Source: Marivita sp051859345
GTDB taxonomy: Bacteria > Pseudomonadota > Alphaproteobacteria > Rhodobacterales > Rhodobacteraceae
Assembly (NCBI RefSeq): GCF_051859345.1
Contig: NZ_JBHYFV010000005.1
Coordinates: 62,001-126,000 of the forward strand
Direction: 5' to 3'
DNA length: 64,000 nt
Part shown: positions 44,317-52,403 of the stretch, piece after piece
Numbering within the stretch: the stretch's first letter is position 1
Layout of the letters: the number at the start of each line of letters is the position of its first letter
The notes under the pieces: generated by a model
The model's input: only the letters and a program-made list of their open reading frames with translations
Databases searched by the model: none
What the model was told of the DNA's origin: nothing
Translations under genes and position numbers: made by a program

Positions 44317-46425
44317 TCAAAACCCAAAGAGGTTGGCGTCGCCAATCGCCTCTTTGATGAATTTGGTCTTGTCCGTTTCCGGTTTCCAGCCCAATTCCCG
44401 TTTCGGCTTTGTATTCACGAACGGGGACAGATGCGCGCGGCTTTTCCAGTCCGCCAGCGACGGGCGGATAAGACCCCGACGTCGGAGCGCATGGACCTTC
44501 AACACATGTTTGACCGCATCCGCCGCCCAGAACAGCGTCAGGTTGCCGGTGCTCACACGGATGCGCGCACCCAAAGATGAATGGATGGCATCGAAATACC
44601 CTTTGCCTGACAGCATCGGCTCGCCGATCAGGTTATAGCTTTGACCAACGGCGTCAGGGTGTTCGCCCATCAGGATCAGGCCTTCGGCAACGTCGTCGAT
44701 CAGCACAAAGGGCAGAATGTTCAACCCGTTGCCCCAGATGCGCACCGCCCCGGCCCCGTGCCAGCGCCCGATGCCCCAATGTTGCAGCGGTCCACCGTGG
44801 CCGACAACGATGCCCGGTCGCGCAATGACCAAAGGCAATCCATCACGCCGATGCATCTCAATCAGGCGTTTTTCACATTCCGCCTTGGACCGGGCATACA
44901 TGTTGCGGTCACGCATATCATCCGGGAAGGGCGTGTCTTCGGTGATCTTTTGCAACGGCGTCGACATGTCGTAGCTGGCAATTGTTCCAGTATAGACCAA
45001 CCGTTTGACCCCTGCTTCCTGACAGGCTTCGGCAATGCGCACAGCGACGCCCACATCATGCTCAAGCGCGTCGTCCCATGTGCCTTCCAGCGACCGAGCA
45101 AGGTTGTAAACCACGTCAATGCCCTGCATCGCCTCGACCAGTGCCGCCTTGTCATACAGCGATACGCCAACGGTCTCGACCTCATCTGGCAGGTCGGGGA
45201 AGGGGCCAAATCGACCCCGGCTCAGAACGCGCACGTCCTGACCTTTGGCGACCAGCGCGCGGGTGAGGGCACGCCCGATGAACCCGGTCCCGCCGATCAC
45301 CATTGCCGTCGGTTTCGGATCTCGCGTTCTGGCTTTGCGGGACGCGGCTTTCAACTGGTCCTCGGGAATCAACGCAAGCGCCTGATCCAACGCGGTCATC
45401 ACCTTGACCGCACTCTCGCCCGAGAACCGCACATCTGGCGCAGTGTCCTTGCGCAAAGTGCCGTAGATCGCGGCATCCATCCCTTGAAAGCTAAGCGCAT
45501 AGGGCGATTTTCGGTTCAAGGAGGCAACCTGCGTCACAGTGTTTCCAACGCCTTCCCACAAGTGCTGCCAGCCAAGATCCAACTGGCGGCGCAGCGGGTT
45601 CAACACGAGGTCCGACGCATTCTCGCGTTCCACAACCAAAGTGTCCGCTGCAAAATCCAACCGCGCCCGACCGGACGATCCGCGCAATGTCAGCGAGCGG
45701 TCATCAATCGTCTCGACCATCGAGATGGTCAGCGTCACATCCACATCACCGGCCTGAGCCATGATGCGCCACGCCTGGTAGCGTGTGTCCTCACCGGGCA
45801 GGTCAACCGGTTTGGAAAGCTGCACGGCCTGCATATCAGGCACCCCGAACAGATCCACGATGAATCCCATCAGGTGGGGCCCAAGTTCAAGCAACAGGTT
45901 TCTCGGGTCGCGCAGCAGCCAGATGCCAAAAGGCCCCGACCGCAGCGGTGCCAGCGGCAGGCACCAATGAACCTCGGCAACCGACACGCGGCCCAAATCA
46001 CCTTTTGCCAGCATCCCTTTGAGCCGGTCATATGACGGCAATCCCATGAAGTTGTGCCCGGCATGGAAGCGAACGCCATGTTCCTGCGCAACCGCTTCGA
46101 TCTCGGCGGTTTCTTCGGCGGATGTCGCAACCGGTTTTTCCACCAGCACATGCAAGCCGCCCTTCAAACACTGGATCGCCAAAGAGTGATGCAGATGCGG
46201 TGGCGTCAGGATATGCACCGCGTCACAGACACCTGCCTCGATCAGATCGCTAACGTCGCCAAACACGCGCACGCCCAGACCTTCCGCCAACGCCTTTGCG
46301 GCGGCCTCTGACGGATCGCAAACGGCGGTGATCTCAACCCCGTCTGTCGCGCGCAATGCGTCCGCATGCCAGCTTGCGATATATCCGGCCCCGATCAGAC
46401 CAACACGAATTGTCGAAGACGCCAT
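44317..46425 (-). CDS. Gfo/Idh/MocA oxidoreductase fused to an NAD-dependent epimerase/dehydratase
   Basis: A 702-residue cytoplasmic fusion. The first part (1-350) has the Rossmann motif GLIGAGYIASWH and the VEKPVATS block of Gfo/Idh/MocA sugar oxidoreductases. The second part starts near residue 375 with MVIGGTGFIGRAL and carries the YxxxK pair in MYARSKAECEK, the catalytic signature of extended short-chain dehydrogenases. The joint is a lysine/arginine-rich linker (AASRKARTRDPKP). The two activities are normally separate proteins and here probably act in sequence on one nucleotide sugar. The same two families occur as separate genes at 49583 and 48657. Confidence 0.88.
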   Translation of the reverse strand: MASSTIRVGLIGAGYIASWHADALRATDGVEITAVCDPSEAAAKALAEGLGVRVFGDVSDLIEAGVCDAVHILTPPHLHHSLAIQCLKGGLHVLVEKPVATSAEETAEIEAVAQEHGVRFHAGHNFMGLPSYDRLKGMLAKGDLGRVSVAEVHWCLPLAPLRSGPFGIWLLRDPRNLLLELGPHLMGFIVDLFGVPDMQAVQLSKPVDLPGEDTRYQAWRIMAQAGDVDVTLTISMVETIDDRSLTLRGSSGRARLDFAADTLVVERENASDLVLNPLRRQLDLGWQHLWEGVGNTVTQVASLNRKSPYALSFQGMDAAIYGTLRKDTAPDVRFSGESAVKVMTALDQALALIPEDQLKAASRKARTRDPKPTAMVIGGTGFIGRALTRALVAKGQDVRVLSRGRFGPFPDLPDEVETVGVSLYDKAALVEAMQGIDVVYNLARSLEGTWDDALEHDVGVAVRIAEACQEAGVKRLVYTGTIASYDMSTPLQKITEDTPFPDDMRDRNMYARSKAECEKRLIEMHRRDGLPLVIARPGIVVGHGGPLQHWGIGRWHGAGAVRIWGNGLNILPFVLIDDVAEGLILMGEHPDAVGQSYNLIGEPMLSGKGYFDAIHSSLGARIRVSTGNLTLFWAADAVKHVLKVHALRRRGLIRPSLADWKSRAHLSPFVNTKPKRELGWKPETDKTKFIKEAIGDANLFGF

Positions 46426-46438
46426 TCGTCTTTACCTC

Positions 46439-47407
46439 TTACTTGTATTCGATAATGCGCATCTGCGCGTGGCTCAGACGCCGCCAGTGATAGCGGATCA
46501 TGCCCATGACATTCGGGAATTTGGACAAGGTCAGGAACACCGCATGACGCCGGGCCTCATCGCCGGGAAGGCCGCTTGTCTGAAGCCCTCGCGCCGTTCG
46601 CCAATAGGACAGGGCATATACTCCCAAAACCAGGACCGGCACGGCGGGCGAAGCCATTGCGCCGAGGATCGCCATGACCGGAAGGATCAACCCGTAGACC
46701 CAACCCCGTTGACGTTCGCGCGCAAAGTAGTCGGGGTGCATGTGACCCACCTGTGCAAACCCGTGCCCCGTGCGTTGGGCCCGTTTCCACCATTGGGAAA
46801 AGTGAAGGTGCCCGCCGTCATGCAGGGCCATTTTGTCCTGAATACGGACCAACCTCCAACCCGCCTTGCGCAGACGGGTGCAGAATTCGTCGTCCTCGGC
46901 GGCAATGACAGTGGCATCAAACCCGCCGGTTTCCTGAAAGGCACTGACCCGCACCATCATGTTGCCGCTACAGGCCTCGATATTGCCAGTGGGCCGTTTC
47001 CATTCAAAATCCGACAATTGGTTGTATACGGTGATGTCGCGTCGCAACTCTGCTTGCCGACCTGTCACAAGGCCCAGATCGTTGTCGGCCCTCATCTTCG
47101 CAAGCGCATTCGCCAGCCATCCTTCGGACATGATGCAATCACCATCAAAGAACTGCACCGTCTCGGGTGGATCATCATGTACCATGAGCGCGTCAAACCC
47201 TTCATTGCGCGCGCGTGCGGCGGTGAAGGGCACGGACATATCAAGGTTCACAACCTCGGCGCCAACCTGACGGGCATGGTCCACGCTGTTGTCGGTCGAG
47301 CCGCTGTCTACGTAGACCACCCGGCGCGCCTGCGGGATCACCGAGGCCAGCGATTTGACAAGGCGGTCCCCTTCGTTGCGACCGATGATAACGACATCCA
47401 CGCTCAT
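46439..47407 (-). CDS. Glycosyltransferase family 2
   Basis: A 322-residue glycosyltransferase. MSVDVVIIGRNEGDRLVKSL and VVYVDSGSTDNSVD form the GT-A start, VQFFDGDCIM the DxD motif, and VIAAEDDEFCTRLRKAGW the ED block. The C-terminal part has a hydrophobic hairpin (LILPVMAILGAMASPAVPVLVLGVYAL) that anchors it to the membrane. The ATG at 47407 overlaps the stop of the upstream GT4 gene (ATGA), so it is translationally coupled. Sugar donor unknown. Confidence 0.88.
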   Translation of the reverse strand: MSVDVVIIGRNEGDRLVKSLASVIPQARRVVYVDSGSTDNSVDHARQVGAEVVNLDMSVPFTAARARNEGFDALMVHDDPPETVQFFDGDCIMSEGWLANALAKMRADNDLGLVTGRQAELRRDITVYNQLSDFEWKRPTGNIEACSGNMMVRVSAFQETGGFDATVIAAEDDEFCTRLRKAGWRLVRIQDKMALHDGGHLHFSQWWKRAQRTGHGFAQVGHMHPDYFARERQRGWVYGLILPVMAILGAMASPAVPVLVLGVYALSYWRTARGLQTSGLPGDEARRHAVFLTLSKFPNVMGMIRYHWRRLSHAQMRIIEYK

Positions 47408-48660
47408 GATTTTGCACTTTCCTGGGGGCGAAGTCCGGGATTTGGACCATTGCCCGCATACACACCAAACAGGTCTGACAACCACTGCGCTTCCTGTGCT
47501 GCATCAAATGCGGCCACAACCCGTGCGCGCCCCGCCACGCCATAAGCTTTGCGCGTTTCGGGGGACGACAACATCTCGTCCAAAGCCTGTGCAAAAGCGT
47601 CGGTATCTCCGGGCGGAACCAACCGACCATTCACACCGTCCTCGACGAGTTCGGGCACACCGGCGATGCGGGTGGTCAGCACGGGCACCTGCGCCGCCAT
47701 CGCTTCCATCAGAACAACGGGAACCCCTTCAGCAAAGCTGGGCAGGACAAACACGTCGGTCTGGGCCAATTCCTCTGCCACTTCGGCTTGTGACCGGTAA
47801 CCAAGAAAAACGATCCGATCCTGCAAACCGCGCTTGGCCACTTCGGCCTCCAGCGCTGGGCGGTCCGGACCATCGCCGACAAGACGCAGCGTCAGATCAG
47901 GGTGTAACTTTGCCAGACGCTCAATCGCGGTGATCAGGATCGGCACACCTTTCACCCCCGCGAGACGCCCCACAAAGAGCGCCTGCAAACCGGTTCGAAC
48001 CGGCTTGGGCGCATACCGCGACGGGTCCACACCGCAATGAACGATGTGCAGCTTGTGCCAATGTTGCGCGTCGGCAAAACACATGAGTTGCGCGCGACAG
48101 AAATGGCTGATGCACGCGACAAAGGCCGCTCGAGCGGCCTTTTCGTCAATCCTCCAATGGTGCGGCTCGAAAAAGATGTCAGGTCCATGGATGGTAAAAC
48201 TCCAGCGAATACCCGACAGCGCACCGGTGAGCATCGCGACCGTACACGATGCTTTGGCAATGTGGTTGTGCAGGTGGGTGACACCCTCATCCGCCAATTT
48301 GTCGGCAAGCACCCCAGCCTCGATGAAATAGATCAGGTTGTAGATCCGACCCTTGATCCCTTTCGGCGACGTCTTCCAGGCAAGTCCCAACGCCGAGACG
48401 TATCGCCCCGGCGTCTTAAACCACCGCAGATGCGCCTTAATCGTCGTGACGGGGTTTCGAACCGCCTCCAGCACCTTGAACGTGCGCTTGTGTTCTTCAC
48501 GCTGTTCCGGACCGACCAAGTGTTCCGCCCCGGTCGTGCGGATCGAACAGGTGATGACCTCATGGCCCAGTGCGCGCAGATTGGCGACCTCGCGCTGGAT
48601 GAACGTATCGCTGGCGCGGGGGTATTCCCCGGTCAGGTAGGCCAACTTGGGAAGGGTCAT
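47404..48660 (-). CDS. Glycosyltransferase family 4
   Basis: A 418-residue GT-B glycosyltransferase. N-terminal KLAYLTGEYPRASDTFIQREV is typical of GT4 colanic acid-type transferases; the C-terminal donor domain has ALFVGRLAGVKG, LRLVGDGPDR, VFLGYRSQAEVAEELAQTDVFVLPS and FAEGVPVVLMEAMA with the EX7E glutamates. The start at 48660 is supported by GGGGAGG 6 nt upstream and by the family N-terminus, although the frame stays open further upstream. That Shine-Dalgarno sequence is one arm of a perfect hairpin (48667-48685). Confidence 0.9.
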   Translation of the reverse strand: MTLPKLAYLTGEYPRASDTFIQREVANLRALGHEVITCSIRTTGAEHLVGPEQREEHKRTFKVLEAVRNPVTTIKAHLRWFKTPGRYVSALGLAWKTSPKGIKGRIYNLIYFIEAGVLADKLADEGVTHLHNHIAKASCTVAMLTGALSGIRWSFTIHGPDIFFEPHHWRIDEKAARAAFVACISHFCRAQLMCFADAQHWHKLHIVHCGVDPSRYAPKPVRTGLQALFVGRLAGVKGVPILITAIERLAKLHPDLTLRLVGDGPDRPALEAEVAKRGLQDRIVFLGYRSQAEVAEELAQTDVFVLPSFAEGVPVVLMEAMAAQVPVLTTRIAGVPELVEDGVNGRLVPPGDTDAFAQALDEMLSSPETRKAYGVAGRARVVAAFDAAQEAQWLSDLFGVYAGNGPNPGLRPQESAKS

Positions 48661-49595
48661 GTTGCGCCTCCCCAGTTCGGGGAGGGATGTGGCAAGACAT
48701 CCGCGCCAAAGGGGTCTTTCAGGCGATATTTCATTGGCAAGCCGCGCTGGCGCAGCACATCTTCGCGCAGAAGTCCGGGAAGTTTCGCGGTGACGGGACG
48801 CAAGAGGCGCGCGGCGGTCCACAGGATTTGCCAGGGCAGCGGCACCACCAGCTTCGGCCAACCAGAGGTCCGACGCAGGGTGGCGATGACCTGTCCTCGG
48901 GTGGGAAGTGTTGGGTCGAGAATGGCGAAGGTGCCGTTTGTCCTCTGCACGGTTGCATGAACCAAAGCGGCGGCACAGCGATCCAGATGACACATCGGCA
49001 GATGGTCGTCGCCTCCGATCCGGATCAGAACCGGTCCCGCACAAATCCCCAGATGGGCGTTCCAGAAATGGCCATCGTCATAGACGATCCCCGGGCGGAG
49101 GATGGCAAGACTTGCGAGTCTGGCGGCCTGCGCCAGTTTCTCCTGCCGGACCTTTGCGCCGGAATAGGCGTCGCGCGACATGCCTGGATTTTCTAGTGGG
49201 CAGTCATCGGTCAGATCACCACCGATGGGAACCTGACTGGTGTCGAACACGGCAATGGAACTGGCCAGGGTCAGCTGTCCGACACCTGCAAGCTGCATCG
49301 CCTCAAGCAGACGCTCCGTGCCGCCAATGGTAAGCCGCTTGTGGTCGTCCGGATCACCAGACAGTGCAGAGGCGAGGTGAATGATTGCATCACAGCCGCT
49401 CAGTGCATCGGCCAGAATCGATACCGCGTCCTGTACTGTCAGATCAGCTGAAACGTACGACACGCCCGTACGGTTGCGCCCAGGGGACCGCTGCACCGCG
49501 ACAACCTCCAGACCGGCGTCCAGCGCCGCCGTCACGGTTGCGGTCCCGATGAACCCGGATGCGCCGGTCACGAGGACGCGTTTCACATCGCCCAT
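48657..49595 (-). CDS. NAD-dependent epimerase/dehydratase
   Basis: A 312-residue extended short-chain dehydrogenase. VLVTGASGFIGTATV is the NAD-binding start, DAIIHLASALSG a family strand, and the YxxxK pair appears as DAYSGAKVRQEKL. It probably interconverts or reduces a nucleotide sugar for the adjacent glycosyltransferases. Its 3' end overlaps the GT4 start by 4 bp and its own start lies within the end of the Gfo/Idh/MocA gene, so three genes form one leftward operon. Substrate unknown. Confidence 0.85.
   Translation of the reverse strand: MGDVKRVLVTGASGFIGTATVTAALDAGLEVVAVQRSPGRNRTGVSYVSADLTVQDAVSILADALSGCDAIIHLASALSGDPDDHKRLTIGGTERLLEAMQLAGVGQLTLASSIAVFDTSQVPIGGDLTDDCPLENPGMSRDAYSGAKVRQEKLAQAARLASLAILRPGIVYDDGHFWNAHLGICAGPVLIRIGGDDHLPMCHLDRCAAALVHATVQRTNGTFAILDPTLPTRGQVIATLRRTSGWPKLVVPLPWQILWTAARLLRPVTAKLPGLLREDVLRQRGLPMKYRLKDPFGADVLPHPSPNWGGAT
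48667..48685 (-). promoter_or_regulatory. Hairpin sequestering the Shine-Dalgarno sequence of the GT4 gene
   Basis: On the transcribed strand CCTCCCCGAACTGGGGAGG is a perfect 7-bp stem with a 5-nt loop, and its second arm GGGGAGG is the ribosome binding site of the GT4 gene starting at 48660. The hairpin lies inside the last codons of the epimerase gene. A ribosome finishing the epimerase would melt it, giving translational coupling. Confidence 0.6.
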
Positions 49596-50710
49596 GGCAT
49601 TGGCTCCATCGGATCGCAGCGTGTGGTCATCGCCTGTGCGCCGGACTGTTCACCGGCATTCTGAATCGCAAGCGTGACCTCGGTCATGTGCAGGGCGAAA
49701 TCATTGGACAGGCGCGAGCGGCGTCCAGTGCGGATCGCGTCCAGCATCTCGGCAGGGCCCAGCATGAAATTCATCGCGGCAGCCCCCCAGCGTTTGACCT
49801 TGGTGTGGGTCGGTTGAGCAAGTTTGAGCGTCTTGGGAAACGGCGACTCCATCAACCTGCGCCGGACCGTCATTCGTTTGGCGAAGGTCACCTTGGCCGA
49901 GTTGTCCCACGCGGCCTTGCAGGCCAGCACACCGCCATCCCCGACAACGCGGATCTGATGATCATGCGGCGCGACGATCGAACAGGTCAGGCGGGTCATT
50001 GGGCCGTTTTCGAAAAACAGCGTCGCAACCGAAACGTCCGGTGCGAAAGGCCCGGTGCCTTCCTTGTCCGGGATCGTTTCGGCAGATGCTGCAACCACGG
50101 TGCGCACCGATCCGAACCACGAAATCAGCCAACCCAGATAGTACCCGGCATGCTCAAGCGTGCAGCCCACCCGGAACTCATCCTCGAACGGCCACGGTGC
50201 CCCGGAGTCCGAAATCCATTTCTTGTAGGCTGCCTGCGGGACGAACCCGTCGTCCAGTTCGGCATAAATCACCCTGGGTGTCCCTGCGATGGAGTTGCGA
50301 AGTGCGTGCCCCATCGTTTGCGCTGCCTCGCCAAGAACGCTGCAGGGGGCGGAGGCCAGCATCAGGCCCGCCGCCTCGGCCTTCGCATGAAGCGCCTTTG
50401 CCTCGTTGACTGTCATCGCCAACGGTTTTTCGGAATAGGTGTGGCACCCGGCGGAAAGACAGGCCGAATTGATCTCAAAATGTGCTGACGGATTGGTCAG
50501 GTTCAACACGACGCCATCGCGTGGATGTTGGTCCAGCAGGGCGTCGAGTGACCCGATCGCGGGCACATTCCAATGGTCGCAGAACCTGGACAGACGTTCG
50601 GCGTTGTGGTCATGGACCCCAACAACGGTGAGTCCCTCCATAGCCTGCAAGGACCGCATGTACAGATCAGCCACAAACCCGCAGCCGATGATCGACACAG
50701 CCCCCGTCAT
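49583..50710 (-). CDS. Gfo/Idh/MocA family oxidoreductase
   Basis: A 375-residue cytoplasmic NAD(P)-dependent oxidoreductase. AVSIIGCGFVADLYMRSL is the dinucleotide-binding start, HTYSEKPLAMTVNEAKAL holds the family EKP motif, and CTLEHAGYYLGWLISW carries the region of the catalytic His. It likely oxidises or reduces a sugar or sugar nucleotide needed by the glycan operon. It is the first gene of the leftward operon and divergent from the WecG-type gene. A related domain is fused to an epimerase at 44317. Confidence 0.86.
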   Translation of the reverse strand: MTGAVSIIGCGFVADLYMRSLQAMEGLTVVGVHDHNAERLSRFCDHWNVPAIGSLDALLDQHPRDGVVLNLTNPSAHFEINSACLSAGCHTYSEKPLAMTVNEAKALHAKAEAAGLMLASAPCSVLGEAAQTMGHALRNSIAGTPRVIYAELDDGFVPQAAYKKWISDSGAPWPFEDEFRVGCTLEHAGYYLGWLISWFGSVRTVVAASAETIPDKEGTGPFAPDVSVATLFFENGPMTRLTCSIVAPHDHQIRVVGDGGVLACKAAWDNSAKVTFAKRMTVRRRLMESPFPKTLKLAQPTHTKVKRWGAAAMNFMLGPAEMLDAIRTGRRSRLSNDFALHMTEVTLAIQNAGEQSGAQAMTTRCDPMEPMPWAM

Positions 50711-50975
50711 TGCGCACCCTCAACAGGCGCGCTGCCCCGCGTCGCTGCGCGGAATAGTCGGATGTTCCAATCTGTCACGATCTGCTTTCGGTATCTGCTT
50801 GAACTCTCAGGGGGTTTTAGAACAATTAATAGTGGTCAGAATTCGACAAAACTGGATTTTCTCGCGGCAATGCAGCGTATTATTAATGCCATGTCTTGAT
50901 TTTGCAGCGAAATCGCCCCGATTAGGCCCTATGGACGCAGTAGAGACACAGTCTGACAGGACAAGGGGCCCAAGC
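50711..50975. promoter_or_regulatory. Divergent promoter region of the glycan locus
   Basis: About 265 bp between two divergent genes. It contains an AT-rich core (about 50815-50895, with ACAATTAATAG and TATTATTAATG) that contrasts with the GC-rich coding DNA around it, so promoters for both directions probably lie here. I do not see a confident -35/-10 pair or a known operator. If the WecG-type gene starts at 50931 the region is shorter. Confidence 0.4.
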
Positions 50976-51758
50976 ATGCGCTTTTGGGGTGACGATTTCG
51001 ACGTGACCGTGAATGTGGCGGATTGGGTTGCGCTGGAGCAGCAGATTTCCGGTCGGCTGCGGGCCGGTGACGGGTTTACGCTCGCGACGATAAACCTCGA
51101 TCATCTGGTCAAGCTGCGCGAAGATTCCAGATTTCGGGAAGCCTATGTTGTGCAGGATCTGGTGGTGGCCGATGGCAACCCGATTGTCTGGCTGTCAAAA
51201 CTCGCGGGGCGCCCGGTCGATCTGGTTCCCGGATCAGATGCCATTCTTCCGCTGGTCCGGATTGCTGCGGCGCAGGACAAGACTCTGGCCCTGATCGGCA
51301 GCACGGACAAGACCCTGTCGAAAGCGAAGGCCTACCTTGAAAACGCTGTGCCGGGAACGCGGGTTGTTGCGACCATTGCCCCCGCGATGGGATTTGATCC
51401 GCTTGGCGGATCGGCGGACGAGGTTCTTGAGGCGCTTGAGGCATCCGGCGCAGATATCGCGTTTCTGGCGCTTGGCGCGCCCAAACAGGAGCTTTTTGCG
51501 GCTTATGGGCGGCAAAAGCTGTCCCATGTCGGTTTTGTCTCGATTGGGGCAGGCCTGGATTTCTTCTCCGGCGCGCAGGTGAGGGCCCCTGGATGGGTTC
51601 GGTTCGTCGCGATGGAATGGCTGTGGCGCACGGCGCTGCAACCGGGCCGGATGATTCCGCGTTATGCAAAATGTTTCTGGATTTTCCCGACAGAGATGGT
51701 CCATGCGCTCAAACTGCGCTGGATCGGATCAGAGACCAAGACCCTTCGACACCGCTGA
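50976..51758 (+). CDS. WecG/TagA/CpsF-family glycosyltransferase
   Basis: A 260-residue GT26-type enzyme that transfers a sugar (N-acetylmannosaminuronic acid in WecG, N-acetylmannosamine in TagA) to a lipid-linked acceptor at the inner membrane. FTLATINLDHLVKLREDSRFREAY, VADGNPIVWLSKLAG and the signature FLALGAPKQE are diagnostic. The start at 50976 has AAGGGG 7 nt upstream; an ATG at 50931 would add 15 residues and has a weaker site. It is read away from the other leftward glycan genes, and its 3' end overlaps the end of the ABC ATPase gene by 30 bp on the opposite strand. Confidence 0.88.
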   Translation: MRFWGDDFDVTVNVADWVALEQQISGRLRAGDGFTLATINLDHLVKLREDSRFREAYVVQDLVVADGNPIVWLSKLAGRPVDLVPGSDAILPLVRIAAAQDKTLALIGSTDKTLSKAKAYLENAVPGTRVVATIAPAMGFDPLGGSADEVLEALEASGADIAFLALGAPKQELFAAYGRQKLSHVGFVSIGAGLDFFSGAQVRAPGWVRFVAMEWLWRTALQPGRMIPRYAKCFWIFPTEMVHALKLRWIGSETKTLRHR

Positions 51759-52403
51759 AACGGTTTCGCCAAGGACGTGAACCCGGCCTTGAGCGGCCTT
51801 TGCATCGGCAATATCATGGGTGACCAGCAGCACGGGCAACCCCTTTGCGCGGGCCTGATCGAAAACCAGTGATCTGATCTGATCGCGCCTCTCTGTGTCA
51901 AGGCGGGAAAACGGTTCGTCCAGAAGCAGCGACCTGGGACCGGACAGCAGCATTCGCATCAACGCAACACGCGCTTTTTGTCCCCCGGACAGGGTTTCGG
52001 GATCCCGGTCCGCGAACCCGTCAAGCCCGATATCCTCAAGCGCGTCCTCGATCTGACGGATGCGCGCGGTTCGACCTTTGACAGAGGCACGCAGCCCAAA
52101 GGCAAGGTTTTCGCCGACCGACAGATGTGGGAACAGCAATTCGTCCTGAAACAGGATGCCCACATGGCGCTGTTCAGGTGCAAGTTCGGTGATGTCGGTT
52201 CCATTCAGGATCACGCGACCCTGTGCCGTAAATCCCGGATCAAGCGTTCCGATGATATAGGACAGCAACGTGGACTTGCCCGACCCGCTTGGCCCCATCA
52301 CGGTCAGCACCTCGCCCGGCGCCACATGATCGTCAAGCTCGACCAGAGTGCGCGCGCCATTTCGGATGGTGATGCCTTGCAAGGCAAGTCCTGTATCAGC
52401 CAT
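51729..52403 (-). CDS. ynjD: ABC transporter ATP-binding protein, YnjD-like
   Basis: A 224-residue ATPase with Walker A GPSGSGKST, signature LSGGQKARVAL, Walker B LLLDEPFS and a switch His in LVTHDIADAK. It powers the permease encoded just upstream (overlap of 8 bp). The start at 52403 gives the normal ABC N-terminus; the longer frame upstream lies in the permease gene. The trio of binding protein, fused permease and short ATPase matches the E. coli ynjB-ynjC-ynjD set, whose substrate is not established. Confidence 0.85.
   Translation of the reverse strand: MADTGLALQGITIRNGARTLVELDDHVAPGEVLTVMGPSGSGKSTLLSYIIGTLDPGFTAQGRVILNGTDITELAPEQRHVGILFQDELLFPHLSVGENLAFGLRASVKGRTARIRQIEDALEDIGLDGFADRDPETLSGGQKARVALMRMLLSGPRSLLLDEPFSRLDTERRDQIRSLVFDQARAKGLPVLLVTHDIADAKAAQGRVHVLGETVSAVSKGLGL

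Noticed and set aside
44641..46035. Open frame of 464 codons antisense to the oxidoreductase-epimerase fusion
   Set aside because: No recognisable motif; both domains of the fusion on the other strand are complete.
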